The notes beneath the pieces were generated by a model that worked only from the letters and a program-made list of their open reading frames with translations, had not been told where the DNA came from and searched no databases. The position numbers and the translations under genes were made by a program. A DNA stretch of 64,000 nt from Agromyces albus (GTDB taxonomy: Bacteria; Actinomycetota; Actinomycetes; Actinomycetales; Microbacteriaceae). Below are positions 1 through 8,214 of the stretch, piece after piece; position 1 is the first letter of the stretch; the number at the start of each line of letters is the position of its first letter. The stretch is taken from positions 92,386-156,385 of the forward strand of contig NZ_SDPN01000005.1 in the NCBI RefSeq assembly GCF_004134825.1, in the 5' to 3' direction.

Positions 1-342
1 CAGGTGTGGCTGAACTGCGGCGTCTACACCGAGCCCGTGCCGAACGAGAACGCCGTGCACTCGATGGAGCACGGCGCGCTCTGGGTCACCTATGACCCAT
101 CGCTCGCCGACGACGAACTCGCCGCGCTCCGCGCGAAGCTGCCTTCGACCTACGTGATCCTCTCGCCGTTCGAGGGCCTGCCCTCGCCCATCGTGGTGAG
201 CGGCTGGAACACCCAGCTGCAGGTCGAGGATGCCGACGACGAGCGCATCGCCGCGTTCTTCGAGGAGTACTGGAAGAGCCAGAACGTGCCCGAGCCCGGC
301 GCCCTCTGCACGGGCGGCATCGACGGGCCCGGCAAGGCGTGA
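1..342 (+). CDS. DUF3105 family protein, C-terminal part (5' truncated by window edge)
   Basis: The reading frame is open from the first base, so only the last 113 codons are visible and the true start lies outside. The fragment contains the Asn-Cys-Gly-Val-Tyr segment, the Ser-Met-Glu-His-Gly-Ala-Leu motif and a C-terminal Tyr-Trp region that I recognise from the DUF3105 family of actinobacterial membrane-anchored extracytoplasmic proteins of unknown function. Its stop overlaps the GTG start of the DUF305 gene by four bases (GTGA), so the two are translationally coupled. DUF3105-DUF305 pairing is common in actinobacteria. The family function is not established; a metal- or redox-related role outside the membrane is only a guess. 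Confidence 0.85.
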   Translation, partial: QVWLNCGVYTEPVPNENAVHSMEHGALWVTYDPSLADDELAALRAKLPSTYVILSPFEGLPSPIVVSGWNTQLQVEDADDERIAAFFEEYWKSQNVPEPGALCTGGIDGPGKA

Positions 343-998
343 CCGAACCGGCGGGCCGCGCGGGCCGGGGCTCTCGCGTGGCCGTGCTCGTCGCGGCATC
401 CGTCGCGCTCGCCGTCGTGGCGATCGTGGCCTTCTCGATCGGCCGGCTCTCGACGCTCGCCGACCCGACGCCCGTCGACGCGAGCGCTGAGGCCGGATTC
501 GCTCGCGACATGCAGGTGCACCACCTGCAGGGCGTCGATCTCGCGATGATCGTGCGCGACGCTACCGACGACGACGAGGTGCGGCGGCTCGCCTACGACA
601 TCGCGACGACCCAGGCGCAGCAGGCCGGCCAGATGTACGGCTGGCTCAGCACGTGGGACCTGTCGCAAGCCGGCGGAGAGCCGTCGATGACGTGGATGTC
701 GCGGCCCGCCGAGGGCGAAGCGCACGACTCGCACGCGGCGACGCACACGGCCGGCGCGCCGATGCCCGGACTTGCGACCCCGGCGCAGATCGAGGAGCTT
801 CGTGCGGCGACCGGGGTGGAGGCCGAGCGCCGGTTCCTCGAGCTCATGATCGTGCATCACCAGGGCGCGGTCGAGATGGCCGAGGCGCTGCTCGCGCGCT
901 CGTCGAACGACGTGGTGGTGAGTCTCGCGACCTCGATCGTCGCCAGCCAGACCTCCGAGATCGCACTCATGGAGCAGATGCTGGCAGAGCGCAGCTGA
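339..998 (+). CDS. DUF305 domain protein (ferritin-like, membrane-anchored)
   Basis: 219 residues starting with GTG at 339, overlapping the previous stop. Residues 13-35 form one hydrophobic segment (uncleaved anchor or signal), followed by an extracytoplasmic helical domain. Two His-His motifs mark the family: Met-Gln-Val-His-His-Leu-Gln near residues 58-64 and Met-Ile-Val-His-His-Gln-Gly near 170-176. DUF305 is a four-helix ferritin-like fold in which these His and nearby Met residues are thought to bind metal, copper being the usual suggestion. The linker around residues 110-150 is His- and Met-containing, which fits metal handling but does not prove it. It forms a two-gene unit with the DUF3105 gene and ends 12 bp before the convergent ABC exporter gene. 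Confidence 0.9.
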   Translation: MTEPAGRAGRGSRVAVLVAASVALAVVAIVAFSIGRLSTLADPTPVDASAEAGFARDMQVHHLQGVDLAMIVRDATDDDEVRRLAYDIATTQAQQAGQMYGWLSTWDLSQAGGEPSMTWMSRPAEGEAHDSHAATHTAGAPMPGLATPAQIEELRAATGVEAERRFLELMIVHHQGAVEMAEALLARSSNDVVVSLATSIVASQTSEIALMEQMLAERS

Positions 999-1010
999 GC
1001 CTCGCCGGCC

Positions 1011-2945
1011 TCAGCCCTCGAGCACGGGCCGCTCCGCCTGCTGTCGATAGAGCGAGGCGTAGACGCCCTCGGCCCCCACGAGCTCAGCGTGCGTACCCCG
1101 TTCGACGATCCTGCCCCCGGCGATGACGAAGATCACGTCGGCCGCCACGACCGTCGAGAGGCGGTGCGCGATCGCGATGGTCGTGCGCCCGCGCGCGGCA
1201 TCGTCGAGCGCCTCCTGCACCACGCGCTCCGAGATCGTGTCGAGGGCGCTCGTCGCCTCGTCGAGCACGAGCACCGCGGGATCCTTCAGCAGCACCCGGG
1301 CGATCGCGATGCGCTGCTTCTCGCCGCCCGAGAGCCGGTATCCGCGCTCGCCCACGACGGTGTCGTAGCCCTCTGGGAATGAGGCGATGGTCTCGTGGAT
1401 GTTCGCGGCCCGAGCGGCGGCCTCGACCTCGGCGTCGGTGGCGTCGGGCTTCGCGTAGCGCAGGTTCTCGCCGATCGTGGCATGGAAGAGGTACGTCTCC
1501 TGGCTCACGATGCCGATGTTCGAGATGAGCGACTCCTGGCGGAGCTCTCGCACGTCGACCCCGGCGAAGCGCACCGAGCCGGCGGATGCCTCGTACAGTC
1601 GCGGCACGAGGTAGGAGACCGTCGTCTTGCCTGCTCCACTCGGCCCCACGAACGCCGCGAACTGGCCGGGCTCGATCACGAAGCTCACGCCGTCGAGAGT
1701 CGGACGCGAGTCGCCGTCGGTGTCGGGGTAGCGGAAGCTGACGTCGTCGAACTCGACGCGACCGAGCGACCCGTCGGCGGGAACCTCACGGGCGTCGGCG
1801 CGATCGGTGATCGACGGCTTCAGGTCGAGGTACTCGAAGATCCGGGCGAAGAGCGCGCTCGACGTCTGCAGGTCGAGCGCGACGCGCATGAGGCCCATGA
1901 GGGGGAAGAGGAGTCGCGCCTGCACGGTCGTGAACGCGACGATGGTTCCGGCGGTGACATCCGCAGCGCCTCCCGTGATGAGCCAGCCCGCGACCAGATA
2001 GACGATCGCGGGGATCGACGACATGAAGATGTTCACCATCGCGAAGAACCATTGGCCGGTCATCTGCTGCCGCACCTGCAGGGCGATCTGGTTGCGGTTC
2101 TCGTCGGCGTAGCGATCGATCTCGCTGCCCTGCCGGGTGAAGCTCTTCGAGAGCAGGATGCCCGAGACCGAGAGGGTCTCCTGTGTGATCGCCGTCATCT
2201 CGGAGAGGGACTCCTGGGTCTTGCCGGCGATGCGCGCCCGCACCTGCCCCACGCGACGCTGCGCGATCACCATGATGGGCATGAGCACGAGCGCGATCAC
2301 CGTGAGCTGCCAGTTCAGGATCACCATCGCGACGAACGCCGAGATCACCGTGACGGTGTTGCCGAGCACGCTCGAGACGGTGTTGGTCAGCACGCCGGCG
2401 ACCCCGCCCACGTCGTTCTGCAGGCGGGACTGGATGACGCCCGTCTTCGTGCGGGTGAAGAAGCTGAGCTCCATCGACTGCAGGTGGGTGAAGAGGCGCA
2501 CGCGGAGCGCGCCCATGACCTTGTTGCCGATCGTCGCGGTGAGCCAGGTCTGCCACACCCCGAGCAGCGCCGAGACGATGAACACGGCGATCATCGCGGT
2601 GACGAGGCCCGTCAGCACCGGCACATCAGGGCCGCCCTCGGCGAACAGCCCGTCGTCGAAGGCCCGTTGTGTGAGCAGCGGCGGCACGACGCTGAGCGCA
2701 GCGCCCACGAGCACGAGCACGCCCGTGGTGATGAGCGCGACCTTGTGCGGGGCGAACAGCTCGCCGATGCGGCGCAGGAGATGCGGGATCTTCGGCGCCT
2801 CGGCATTGGCCGCGCGCTGCGCCTCTTCGTCGGCCGAGCCGATGCGGCGGCCGCCGCCCGGGACTCCGCCGCCTCCCGGGCCGCCCGGGCCATGAGTCGT
2901 TGCTCCGCCGCGGCCGCTGCCGCCACGCCCGCCGACATTGCTCAT
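1011..2945 (-). CDS. ABC exporter half-transporter (fused membrane and ATP-binding domains)
   Basis: 644 residues, a type IV (classical type I) ABC exporter polypeptide. The first 40 residues are a Gly-rich, probably disordered leader. A six-helix transmembrane domain spans about residues 65-345. The nucleotide-binding domain carries Walker A GPSGAGKTT near 435, the signature LSGGEKQR near 538, Walker B VLVLDEATSALD near 557 and the switch histidine in AHRLSTV near 592. All catalytic motifs are intact, so a homodimer should be active. Substrate (drug, lipid or peptide) cannot be told from sequence. It is transcribed alone, divergently from the LuxR-type regulator across a 212-bp gap containing a 14-bp palindrome. 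The annotated ATG is the first in frame; a later start after the Gly-rich stretch is possible. Confidence 0.92.
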   Translation of the reverse strand: MSNVGGRGGSGRGGATTHGPGGPGGGGVPGGGRRIGSADEEAQRAANAEAPKIPHLLRRIGELFAPHKVALITTGVLVLVGAALSVVPPLLTQRAFDDGLFAEGGPDVPVLTGLVTAMIAVFIVSALLGVWQTWLTATIGNKVMGALRVRLFTHLQSMELSFFTRTKTGVIQSRLQNDVGGVAGVLTNTVSSVLGNTVTVISAFVAMVILNWQLTVIALVLMPIMVIAQRRVGQVRARIAGKTQESLSEMTAITQETLSVSGILLSKSFTRQGSEIDRYADENRNQIALQVRQQMTGQWFFAMVNIFMSSIPAIVYLVAGWLITGGAADVTAGTIVAFTTVQARLLFPLMGLMRVALDLQTSSALFARIFEYLDLKPSITDRADAREVPADGSLGRVEFDDVSFRYPDTDGDSRPTLDGVSFVIEPGQFAAFVGPSGAGKTTVSYLVPRLYEASAGSVRFAGVDVRELRQESLISNIGIVSQETYLFHATIGENLRYAKPDATDAEVEAAARAANIHETIASFPEGYDTVVGERGYRLSGGEKQRIAIARVLLKDPAVLVLDEATSALDTISERVVQEALDDAARGRTTIAIAHRLSTVVAADVIFVIAGGRIVERGTHAELVGAEGVYASLYRQQAERPVLEG

Positions 2946-3031
2946 GGATTCACCCTAAGCCGGTGAACGCAGGTGACGGCCGGGGGCACGTACCCCGAAT
3001 GGGGCGGTTCGCTCTCCGCGTGACCGGAGTA

Positions 3032-3045
3032 GTTTGGGCCCAAAC
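3032..3045. promoter_or_regulatory. 14-bp perfect palindrome, possible operator
   Basis: GTTTGGGCCCAAAC lies in the divergent gap between the ABC exporter gene (start 2945) and the LuxR-type gene (start 3158). Perfect symmetry in a promoter region suggests a dimeric regulator site. No cognate regulator can be named. Confidence 0.35.
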
Positions 3046-3157
3046 CCGAAGAAGTCTCGACACGGCGACAGCCGCCCTCGATCACCCGAAGTTCACACCC
3101 GTTTCGTCAGAGAGCCACCCGAGGCTCACCGGCGACGCCTCCCTGTAAAGGAGGCCC

Positions 3158-4681
3158 ATGCAGGAGTCACCCGAAGACCCCGCTGGGATCTCATGGCGTA
3201 CCATCGCCCGCGAGTGCGGATCAGCCCTGCGCAGTCGCATCAGCACTGAACCCGAGCAGTCCTGGTCGAGCGACCCCGCGAAGCTGCTCGCACTCGCGGG
3301 CGGCTTCCGCGCCGCCGGTGCAACGAACCCGTACGCGGCCGAACCGTACCTCGACGCCGCCGATGCCCTCCTCGCCGACGGCACGGCGGAGCCGGGCCTC
3401 ACGGCGCTCGCCCTGGTCGTGCGCTCGGTCACGATGCGCGAGCTCGGGCGCTACTCATCGGCTCGCAGTCTCCTCCGAACGGCCAGCGGTTCACTCGCCA
3501 GGGCCGACCTCTCATTCAGCGAGCGGATCGAGCTCAGGGCCCTCGTGGTCATGCACGAGGGCTTCTGCGAACTCCAGCAGGGCGACCTCGACTCGGCACG
3601 GAGGACGCTCGTGCGCGCCCTCCATCTGGCCGGCGACCGAACGGCACCCGCCCTCCTTGCCGAGGGGTACGGATGCACCGCGCTCATCGAACTGCGCACG
3701 GGCAGTCTCCGCGACGCCGAGGCGACCATCACCACGGCACTCGAAATCGCCCGATCCGCCGAGCTCGGCAACGAACCCTGCACAGCGCCCGCACGGCTCG
3801 CACAGGCCTCGCTGGCCATCGAGCGCGGACAGCTCGACGGGGTCGGCGATCGACTCGCCGAGCTCGCACATGACACCGCAGGCACCGAATACGCGCCGCT
3901 CGTTCTCGCCATGACCAGCAGCTTCCATGAAGCAGTCGGCGACGACGACGGCGCGATGGATGACCTGCAGGAGTTGCAGCTCGTGATCCGCGACTGGGAG
4001 GCGCCGAGTCTTTCACGGACCCTGCACGACTACGCGCGGGTGGGACTGCTCGTGCGGCATCAGGAAACGGCGAGCGCTCGCGCGCAACTCGCGCGACTCG
4101 AACCGGATGCCACCCACTCCCGGTGCCCCGCGGCATGGTCTGCGCGAATCGCGCTCGACACCGGCGACTATGCCGGTGCGATCGAGCTCACCAACCCGTG
4201 CCTCGCAATGGGTGACATGCACGCGCCTGGTACCGCGACGCTCGCGAACCTCGCGAACGCGGCCGCACACGACCTGCTCGGCGACGTCAAGACCGCCGAC
4301 ACGCTCTTCGCTCGCGCGCTCCTGCTGGCCTCTTCTGCTGGACTCGTGCGACCGTTCGGCTTCCTGCCTCGCCAGCACCTCGCCCAACTCGTCGAGCGGG
4401 CCAACGGCATGCGGCAACCCCAGCACGTGCAGCGGATGCTCGAACTGATCTCGACGAGGCTCACCGATGATCACGCGGATGGCGCCGCCGTACTGAGCCC
4501 GAGAGAGCACATCGTGCTCGAGCGACTCGTCGAGGGCGAAACGCAGCAGCGCATCTCATTCGAGCTCTCGGTGTCGCCGAACACGGTCAAGACACAGTTG
4601 CGCAGCATCTACCGCAAGCTCGGTGTGACGACCCGGGACGGCGCGGTGCAACGGGCTCGCACCCTCGGAATCATCAGCTGA
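3158..4681 (+). CDS. LuxR-family transcriptional regulator with TPR-like repeats
   Basis: 507 residues. The C-terminal 65 residues form a LuxR/GerE helix-turn-helix: LSPREHIVLERLVEGETQQ, then SVSPNTVKTQLRSIYRKLG. The preceding 400 residues are helical with repeated Ala/Leu/Asp pairs (for example ARRTLVRALHLA, AEATITTALEIA) typical of tetratricopeptide-type sensor regions in MalT-like regulators, but I see no Walker A motif, so it lacks the STAND ATPase part. ATG at 3158 is preceded by GGAGG (about 3150-3154), a good ribosome site. The downstream gene in the same orientation, 192 bp away, encodes a sortase-anchored surface protein that could be its target. The input signal is unknown. Confidence 0.88.
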   Translation: MQESPEDPAGISWRTIARECGSALRSRISTEPEQSWSSDPAKLLALAGGFRAAGATNPYAAEPYLDAADALLADGTAEPGLTALALVVRSVTMRELGRYSSARSLLRTASGSLARADLSFSERIELRALVVMHEGFCELQQGDLDSARRTLVRALHLAGDRTAPALLAEGYGCTALIELRTGSLRDAEATITTALEIARSAELGNEPCTAPARLAQASLAIERGQLDGVGDRLAELAHDTAGTEYAPLVLAMTSSFHEAVGDDDGAMDDLQELQLVIRDWEAPSLSRTLHDYARVGLLVRHQETASARAQLARLEPDATHSRCPAAWSARIALDTGDYAGAIELTNPCLAMGDMHAPGTATLANLANAAAHDLLGDVKTADTLFARALLLASSAGLVRPFGFLPRQHLAQLVERANGMRQPQHVQRMLELISTRLTDDHADGAAVLSPREHIVLERLVEGETQQRISFELSVSPNTVKTQLRSIYRKLGVTTRDGAVQRARTLGIIS

Positions 4682-4753
4682 CACCATCACGTCCCGCGTG
4701 AGTTTCGGCGCGCCCGCATGCGACCGAGCCATCGAGTGACCTGTTCAGGATCA

Positions 4754-4800
4754 TCACAGGTTCACCCTCCGGTCACCATTCGAAGCTCTCACAGGTCACC
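4754..4800 (+). promoter_or_regulatory. Direct repeats TCACAGGT(T)CACC upstream of surface protein gene
   Basis: TCACAGGTTCACC at 4754-4766 and TCACAGGTCACC at 4789-4800, with a further GGTCACC at 4771-4777. They lie between the LuxR-type gene and the LAATG surface protein gene, so they are candidate sites for a DNA-binding regulator, possibly the adjacent LuxR protein. Purely positional inference. Confidence 0.3.
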
Positions 4801-4873
4801 CGCCGGGTGGTGCTTGCATGAGCCCTGTATGGCCACCCGAGCCATCGATCCTTTCAGAAGGAGGGGGACACCG

Positions 4874-6097
4874 ATGCATTCACGCAAGGGTCTCGCTGAG
4901 CGACATGAGGGACGACCCGAATCGTTCCGCGATAATCAAGCGACCGAAGACCGTCAGAAATGGCGGCGAGTACTCGCCGCGATCGCCATTTCAGCTCTCG
5001 CCGTCGGCGGTATGAGCGCCTTGGTGGCTTCGCCTGCCGCAGCCGACGAGGGCACGGAGGTCGTTCTGGAGGAAGCGGCCGAACTCGTCGAGGAGGTGAC
5101 CGAGCCGGCTGAGGTCGAGGAGGTCGAGGAGGTCGTCGAGGAAGTCGTCGAAGAGGTCGTCGAACCCGTCGTCGAGGAAGTCGTCGAAGAGGTCGTCGAA
5201 CCCGTTGTCGAAGAGGTCGTCGAACCCGCGGCCGAGGCTGTCGTCGAAGATTCGGCCCAATCACTCGCCAAGGTCGCTGACGAGGAGGTGACCACGGAGC
5301 TCGAAGCTCCCATCGTCGCGCTTCTCGTACCGCCGGACCCCGAAGAGGTCATCCACCAGATCGACATCTGTCACTCCACGGGTGCGCACAACAACCCGTA
5401 CGTGATCAACCATCCGGCTGCCGACGGCGATGTCGCAGGACACGCCGATCACACCGGACCGATCTGGTTCCCGGGCATCGAGGTCGAATGGGGCGACATC
5501 ATCCCGCCGTTCACCTATGAAGGAGGGGGCGGAGAGATACTCACCTTCGAGGGTCTGAACTGGGACGCCTTCGGACAGCTGATCTTCGAGAACGACTGCA
5601 ACATTCCGCCCGCGGAGCTGGCAGTCACGGCCGTGGCATGCCCCACCCATGGCGGCACGGGAACCGTGTCGTTCTCGGTGATCTTCCTGCTGGACGAGGA
5701 CTACCGCTTGACGATCCTCGACTCCGAAGGCGCATTCGTCGACGCGGTGACGTTCGACGGTGCCGGGGGTGCCGGGACGTTCGAGGGTTCCTTCTCGCTA
5801 CCGCCTGGTAACTACGAGATCGTGTTCGAGCAGCTGAACGGCCAGGCAACCGAGCTCGACCGGCAGCTCTTCACGATCGGCGCCTGCCCGCCGCCGCCTC
5901 CGCCGCCTCCGCCGGCACCGCCGGCACCGCCGGCACCGCCGGCACCGGCACCCGTGGTTCCCGTGAAGACGCTCGCAGCGACGGGCGCCGAGACGGCTGA
6001 GCCGCTCCTGGCAGGTGGCATGATCATGCTGCTGCTGGGCGGGGCGGCGCTGCTTGCAGCGAACCGCCGCCGCTGGGGAACCTCGCACTCCGAGTAG
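4874..6097 (+). CDS. Cell-wall-anchored surface protein with class-E sortase signal (LAATG)
   Basis: 407 residues from ATG at 4874, chosen because AGAAGGAGG lies about 8 nt upstream; an in-frame start at 4718 gives a non-coding-like extension. Residues 30-57 form a long signal peptide ending Ala-Ala-Ala. Residues about 63-118 are an acidic Val/Glu repeat, encoded partly by identical 36-nt tandem units. The middle section (about 150-330) contains Cys residues and a CHSTG/GHADHTG segment seen in many actinobacterial surface proteins of unknown function. A Pro/Ala-rich wall-spanning stretch (about 335-362) precedes LAATG at 367-371, a hydrophobic segment and the basic tail NRRR. LAXTG is the class-E sortase motif of high-GC actinobacteria. 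Adhesion or wall structural role is inferred; no enzyme domain is visible. Confidence 0.88.
   Translation: MHSRKGLAERHEGRPESFRDNQATEDRQKWRRVLAAIAISALAVGGMSALVASPAAADEGTEVVLEEAAELVEEVTEPAEVEEVEEVVEEVVEEVVEPVVEEVVEEVVEPVVEEVVEPAAEAVVEDSAQSLAKVADEEVTTELEAPIVALLVPPDPEEVIHQIDICHSTGAHNNPYVINHPAADGDVAGHADHTGPIWFPGIEVEWGDIIPPFTYEGGGGEILTFEGLNWDAFGQLIFENDCNIPPAELAVTAVACPTHGGTGTVSFSVIFLLDEDYRLTILDSEGAFVDAVTFDGAGGAGTFEGSFSLPPGNYEIVFEQLNGQATELDRQLFTIGACPPPPPPPPPAPPAPPAPPAPAPVVPVKTLAATGAETAEPLLAGGMIMLLLGGAALLAANRRRWGTSHSE
5132..5227 (+). repeat. 36-nt tandem repeat (2.67 copies) inside surface protein gene
   Basis: Two identical 36-nt units at 5132-5167 and 5168-5203 encode VVEEVVEEVVEP; a 24-nt partial third copy follows at 5204-5227. 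Exact nucleotide identity indicates recent slippage or unequal exchange, so copy number may vary between strains. Confidence 0.9.
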
Positions 6098-6116
6098 TCG
6101 AGATCCTGCAACGAAC

Positions 6117-6148
6117 GATGGCGGGTGCCCTCACGGGCACCCGCCATC
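6117..6148. terminator. Bidirectional hairpin terminator
   Basis: A perfect 14-bp stem (6117-6130 with 6135-6148) closes a TCAC loop. It sits between the convergent ends of the surface protein gene (6097) and the permease gene (6165). There is no clear U-tract, as usual in high-GC actinobacteria. Confidence 0.85.
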
Positions 6149-6164
6149 ACCCTGTCCGGAAGGA

Positions 6165-7151
6165 CTACCCCTTCGTCGAGCCCGCCAGCAGGCCGCGCAC
6201 GAAGTAGCGCTGCAGGCTGAAGAACACGATGAGCGGAATGATCAGCGAGATGAAGGCGGCGGCCGTGAGGCGCTGCCACTCCTGACCGCGGTTTCCGGTG
6301 AGCTCCGCCAATCGCTGGGTCAGCGGCGCGACATCCGCTGTGCCTCCTGAGAAGACGAGCGCGACCAGCAGGTCGTTCCAGACCCAGAGGAACTGGAAGA
6401 TGGCGAACGACGCGAGGATCGGCACCGACAGCGGGAGGATGATCCGGAGGAAGATCTGCCCGTGGTTGGCGCCGTCGACCCGTGCTGCCTCGACGAGTTC
6501 GTTCGGGATGTCCGAGATGAAGTTGTGCAACAGGAAGATCGCGAGCGGGAGTCCGAAGATCGTGTGCGCGATCCAGACCTGGATGTAGCTCTGGTCGGGG
6601 ATGATCGGGATGACGTCGTGGATCGCCCGCTGGACCGGCAGCAGCCAGGTCGTGAACATCTGCAGCAGCGGGATGAGCGCCATCTGCAGCGGCACGATCT
6701 GCAGCGCGAAGATCGCGATGAAGATGATGCCCGCGCCCTTGAACGGGATCCACGCCAGTGCGTAGGCCGCCATCGCGGCGAGCACCGTCGCGAACACGAC
6801 CACGGGGACCGTGATCGCGATCGAGTTCACGAAGTACGAGCCGAGCTGCGGCGCCGACGACGACGACGACAACAGCACCTCGCTGTAGTTGTCGAGGGTC
6901 CAGCCCCAGTTCTCGAAGATGGTCCACCAGCCGGTGGTCTTGATGAGCTCCTCTGGCCGGAACGACGAGATGAGCAGGCCGAAGGTGGGGATGACCCAGA
7001 TCACCGCGATGATGAGGGAGACGATCGTGGCCGTGCGCGAGGTCAGCCGCTTCTTGACGCGAGTCGCCTTCGTGCCGTCGGCGTTGTACCCGCGGCGAAG
7101 CTCGGCTTTCGTGTCGGAGTCGACCGGGATCTCGATCGGTGTGTAGGTCAT
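6165..7151 (-). CDS. Carbohydrate ABC transporter permease (MalG/CUT1 type)
   Basis: 328 residues with a cytoplasmic N-terminus of about 40 residues and six hydrophobic segments. The EAA loop that contacts the ATPase is visible around residue 222 (EAARVDGANHGQIFLRIILP). This architecture belongs to the CUT1 family of oligosaccharide importers. The ATG overlaps the stop of the partner permease by four bases, giving translational coupling. No ATP-binding gene follows: the operon ends at a hairpin terminator, so the pair presumably uses a shared MsiK-type ATPase encoded elsewhere. Confidence 0.92.
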   Translation of the reverse strand: MTYTPIEIPVDSDTKAELRRGYNADGTKATRVKKRLTSRTATIVSLIIAVIWVIPTFGLLISSFRPEELIKTTGWWTIFENWGWTLDNYSEVLLSSSSSAPQLGSYFVNSIAITVPVVVFATVLAAMAAYALAWIPFKGAGIIFIAIFALQIVPLQMALIPLLQMFTTWLLPVQRAIHDVIPIIPDQSYIQVWIAHTIFGLPLAIFLLHNFISDIPNELVEAARVDGANHGQIFLRIILPLSVPILASFAIFQFLWVWNDLLVALVFSGGTADVAPLTQRLAELTGNRGQEWQRLTAAAFISLIIPLIVFFSLQRYFVRGLLAGSTKG

Positions 7152-8119
7152 CGGATCTCCTTCTGCTGCCGGAGCACTCGAACGTTGTAGACGACGATGG
7201 GCAGCACCAGCACGAACAGCACGAGCGCGAGCGCCGAACCGCGCCCCGGCTCGAGCGCCCGGAAGGCCTGGGTATACATCTCGTTCGCGACGACGCTCGT
7301 CTCGAAGTTGCCGCCCGTCATGGTGCGCACGATGTCGAAGACCTTCAGTGTCGCGATGGAGATCGTGGTGACGACCACGACGAGCGCCCCGCGGATGCCC
7401 GGGAGCGTGACGTTCGTGAAGCGTTGCCAGCCGTTCGTGCCGTCGAGCTCGGCGGCTTCGAGTTGCTCGGCGGGAATTCCCTTGATCGCGGCGGAGAGCA
7501 CGACGACCGCGAAACCGGTCTGCACCCAGATCATCACGACGATGAGGAGCAGGGTGTTCGCGGGTGGCGACTGCAGCCAGAGCACGGGATCCTGACCGAG
7601 CCAGACGAGGATCTGGTTGAGGAGGCCGATCTGGTCGCGGCCGGCCGGCCGGAACTCGTAGACGAACTTCCAGATGATGCCGGCGCCGACGAACGAGATG
7701 GCGAACGGCATGAAGATGAGCGCCTTGTAGATGCGCTCACCGCGTGACCGGTCGATGAAGTTCGCATACGCGAGGCCGATGATCGTGGAGATCGTCGGCA
7801 CGAGGAGCACCCAGATGACCGTGTTGCGCAGCGTGATGAGCGCTTCGGGCTGGGTGAACATCCAGACGAAGTTGTCGAATCCGACGAACTCCCCCGCCCT
7901 GTTGGCGAAGGCCGCGATGGTCGTGAGGACGAACGGGTAGACCAGTCCCACCGCGAGCAGGATGACCGCGGGAAGGAGGAAGAGCAGCAACTGCAGCACG
8001 TCACGGCCGCGCTTGGGTGCCTTGTCGATGAAGAACAGGATGAGGCCGATGACGGCGACGAACACCGCGATACCGGCAACGAGCTGGACGATCTTGCCGA
8101 TGAGATCAAAGGTCGTCAT
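7148..8119 (-). CDS. Carbohydrate ABC transporter permease (MalF/CUT1 type)
   Basis: 323 residues, hydrophobic throughout with about seven to eight predicted membrane segments and the EAA motif LEAAELDGTNGWQRFTNVTLP around residue 220. It is the MalF-like partner of the downstream permease. ATG at 8119 is preceded by GGAGAGGAG. It follows the binding-protein gene by 95 bp, a gap that holds a strong stem-loop, so permease expression is probably lower than that of the binding protein, as in many sugar-import operons. Confidence 0.92.
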   Translation of the reverse strand: MTTFDLIGKIVQLVAGIAVFVAVIGLILFFIDKAPKRGRDVLQLLLFLLPAVILLAVGLVYPFVLTTIAAFANRAGEFVGFDNFVWMFTQPEALITLRNTVIWVLLVPTISTIIGLAYANFIDRSRGERIYKALIFMPFAISFVGAGIIWKFVYEFRPAGRDQIGLLNQILVWLGQDPVLWLQSPPANTLLLIVVMIWVQTGFAVVVLSAAIKGIPAEQLEAAELDGTNGWQRFTNVTLPGIRGALVVVVTTISIATLKVFDIVRTMTGGNFETSVVANEMYTQAFRALEPGRGSALALVLFVLVLPIVVYNVRVLRQQKEIR

Positions 8120-8151
8120 GCGGAGCTCCTCTCCGTTGAGGGGTGGCAGCA

Positions 8152-8177
8152 GGGCCGCGCGGCGAGCCGCGCGGCCC
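8152..8177 (-). terminator. Intercistronic stem-loop after binding-protein gene
   Basis: A perfect 12-bp GC-only stem, GGGCCGCGCGGC / GCCGCGCGGCCC with a GA loop, lies between the solute-binding protein stop (8215) and the first permease start (8119). It likely stabilises the upstream mRNA or partly terminates, favouring excess binding protein. Confidence 0.7.
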
Positions 8178-8214
8178 CACTGGTCTCGATGCTAGATCAG
8201 TGGTCGGTTCGCGA

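Noticed and set aside
1395..2966. 523-codon open frame on the plus strand opposite the ABC exporter
   Set aside because: It is antisense to a complete ABC exporter with all motifs; its His/Arg/Asp-rich composition is the usual GC-rich shadow.
5132..5227. Tandem 36-nt units considered as a CRISPR-like array
   Set aside because: The units are contiguous without spacers, in frame, and encode a Val/Glu protein repeat.
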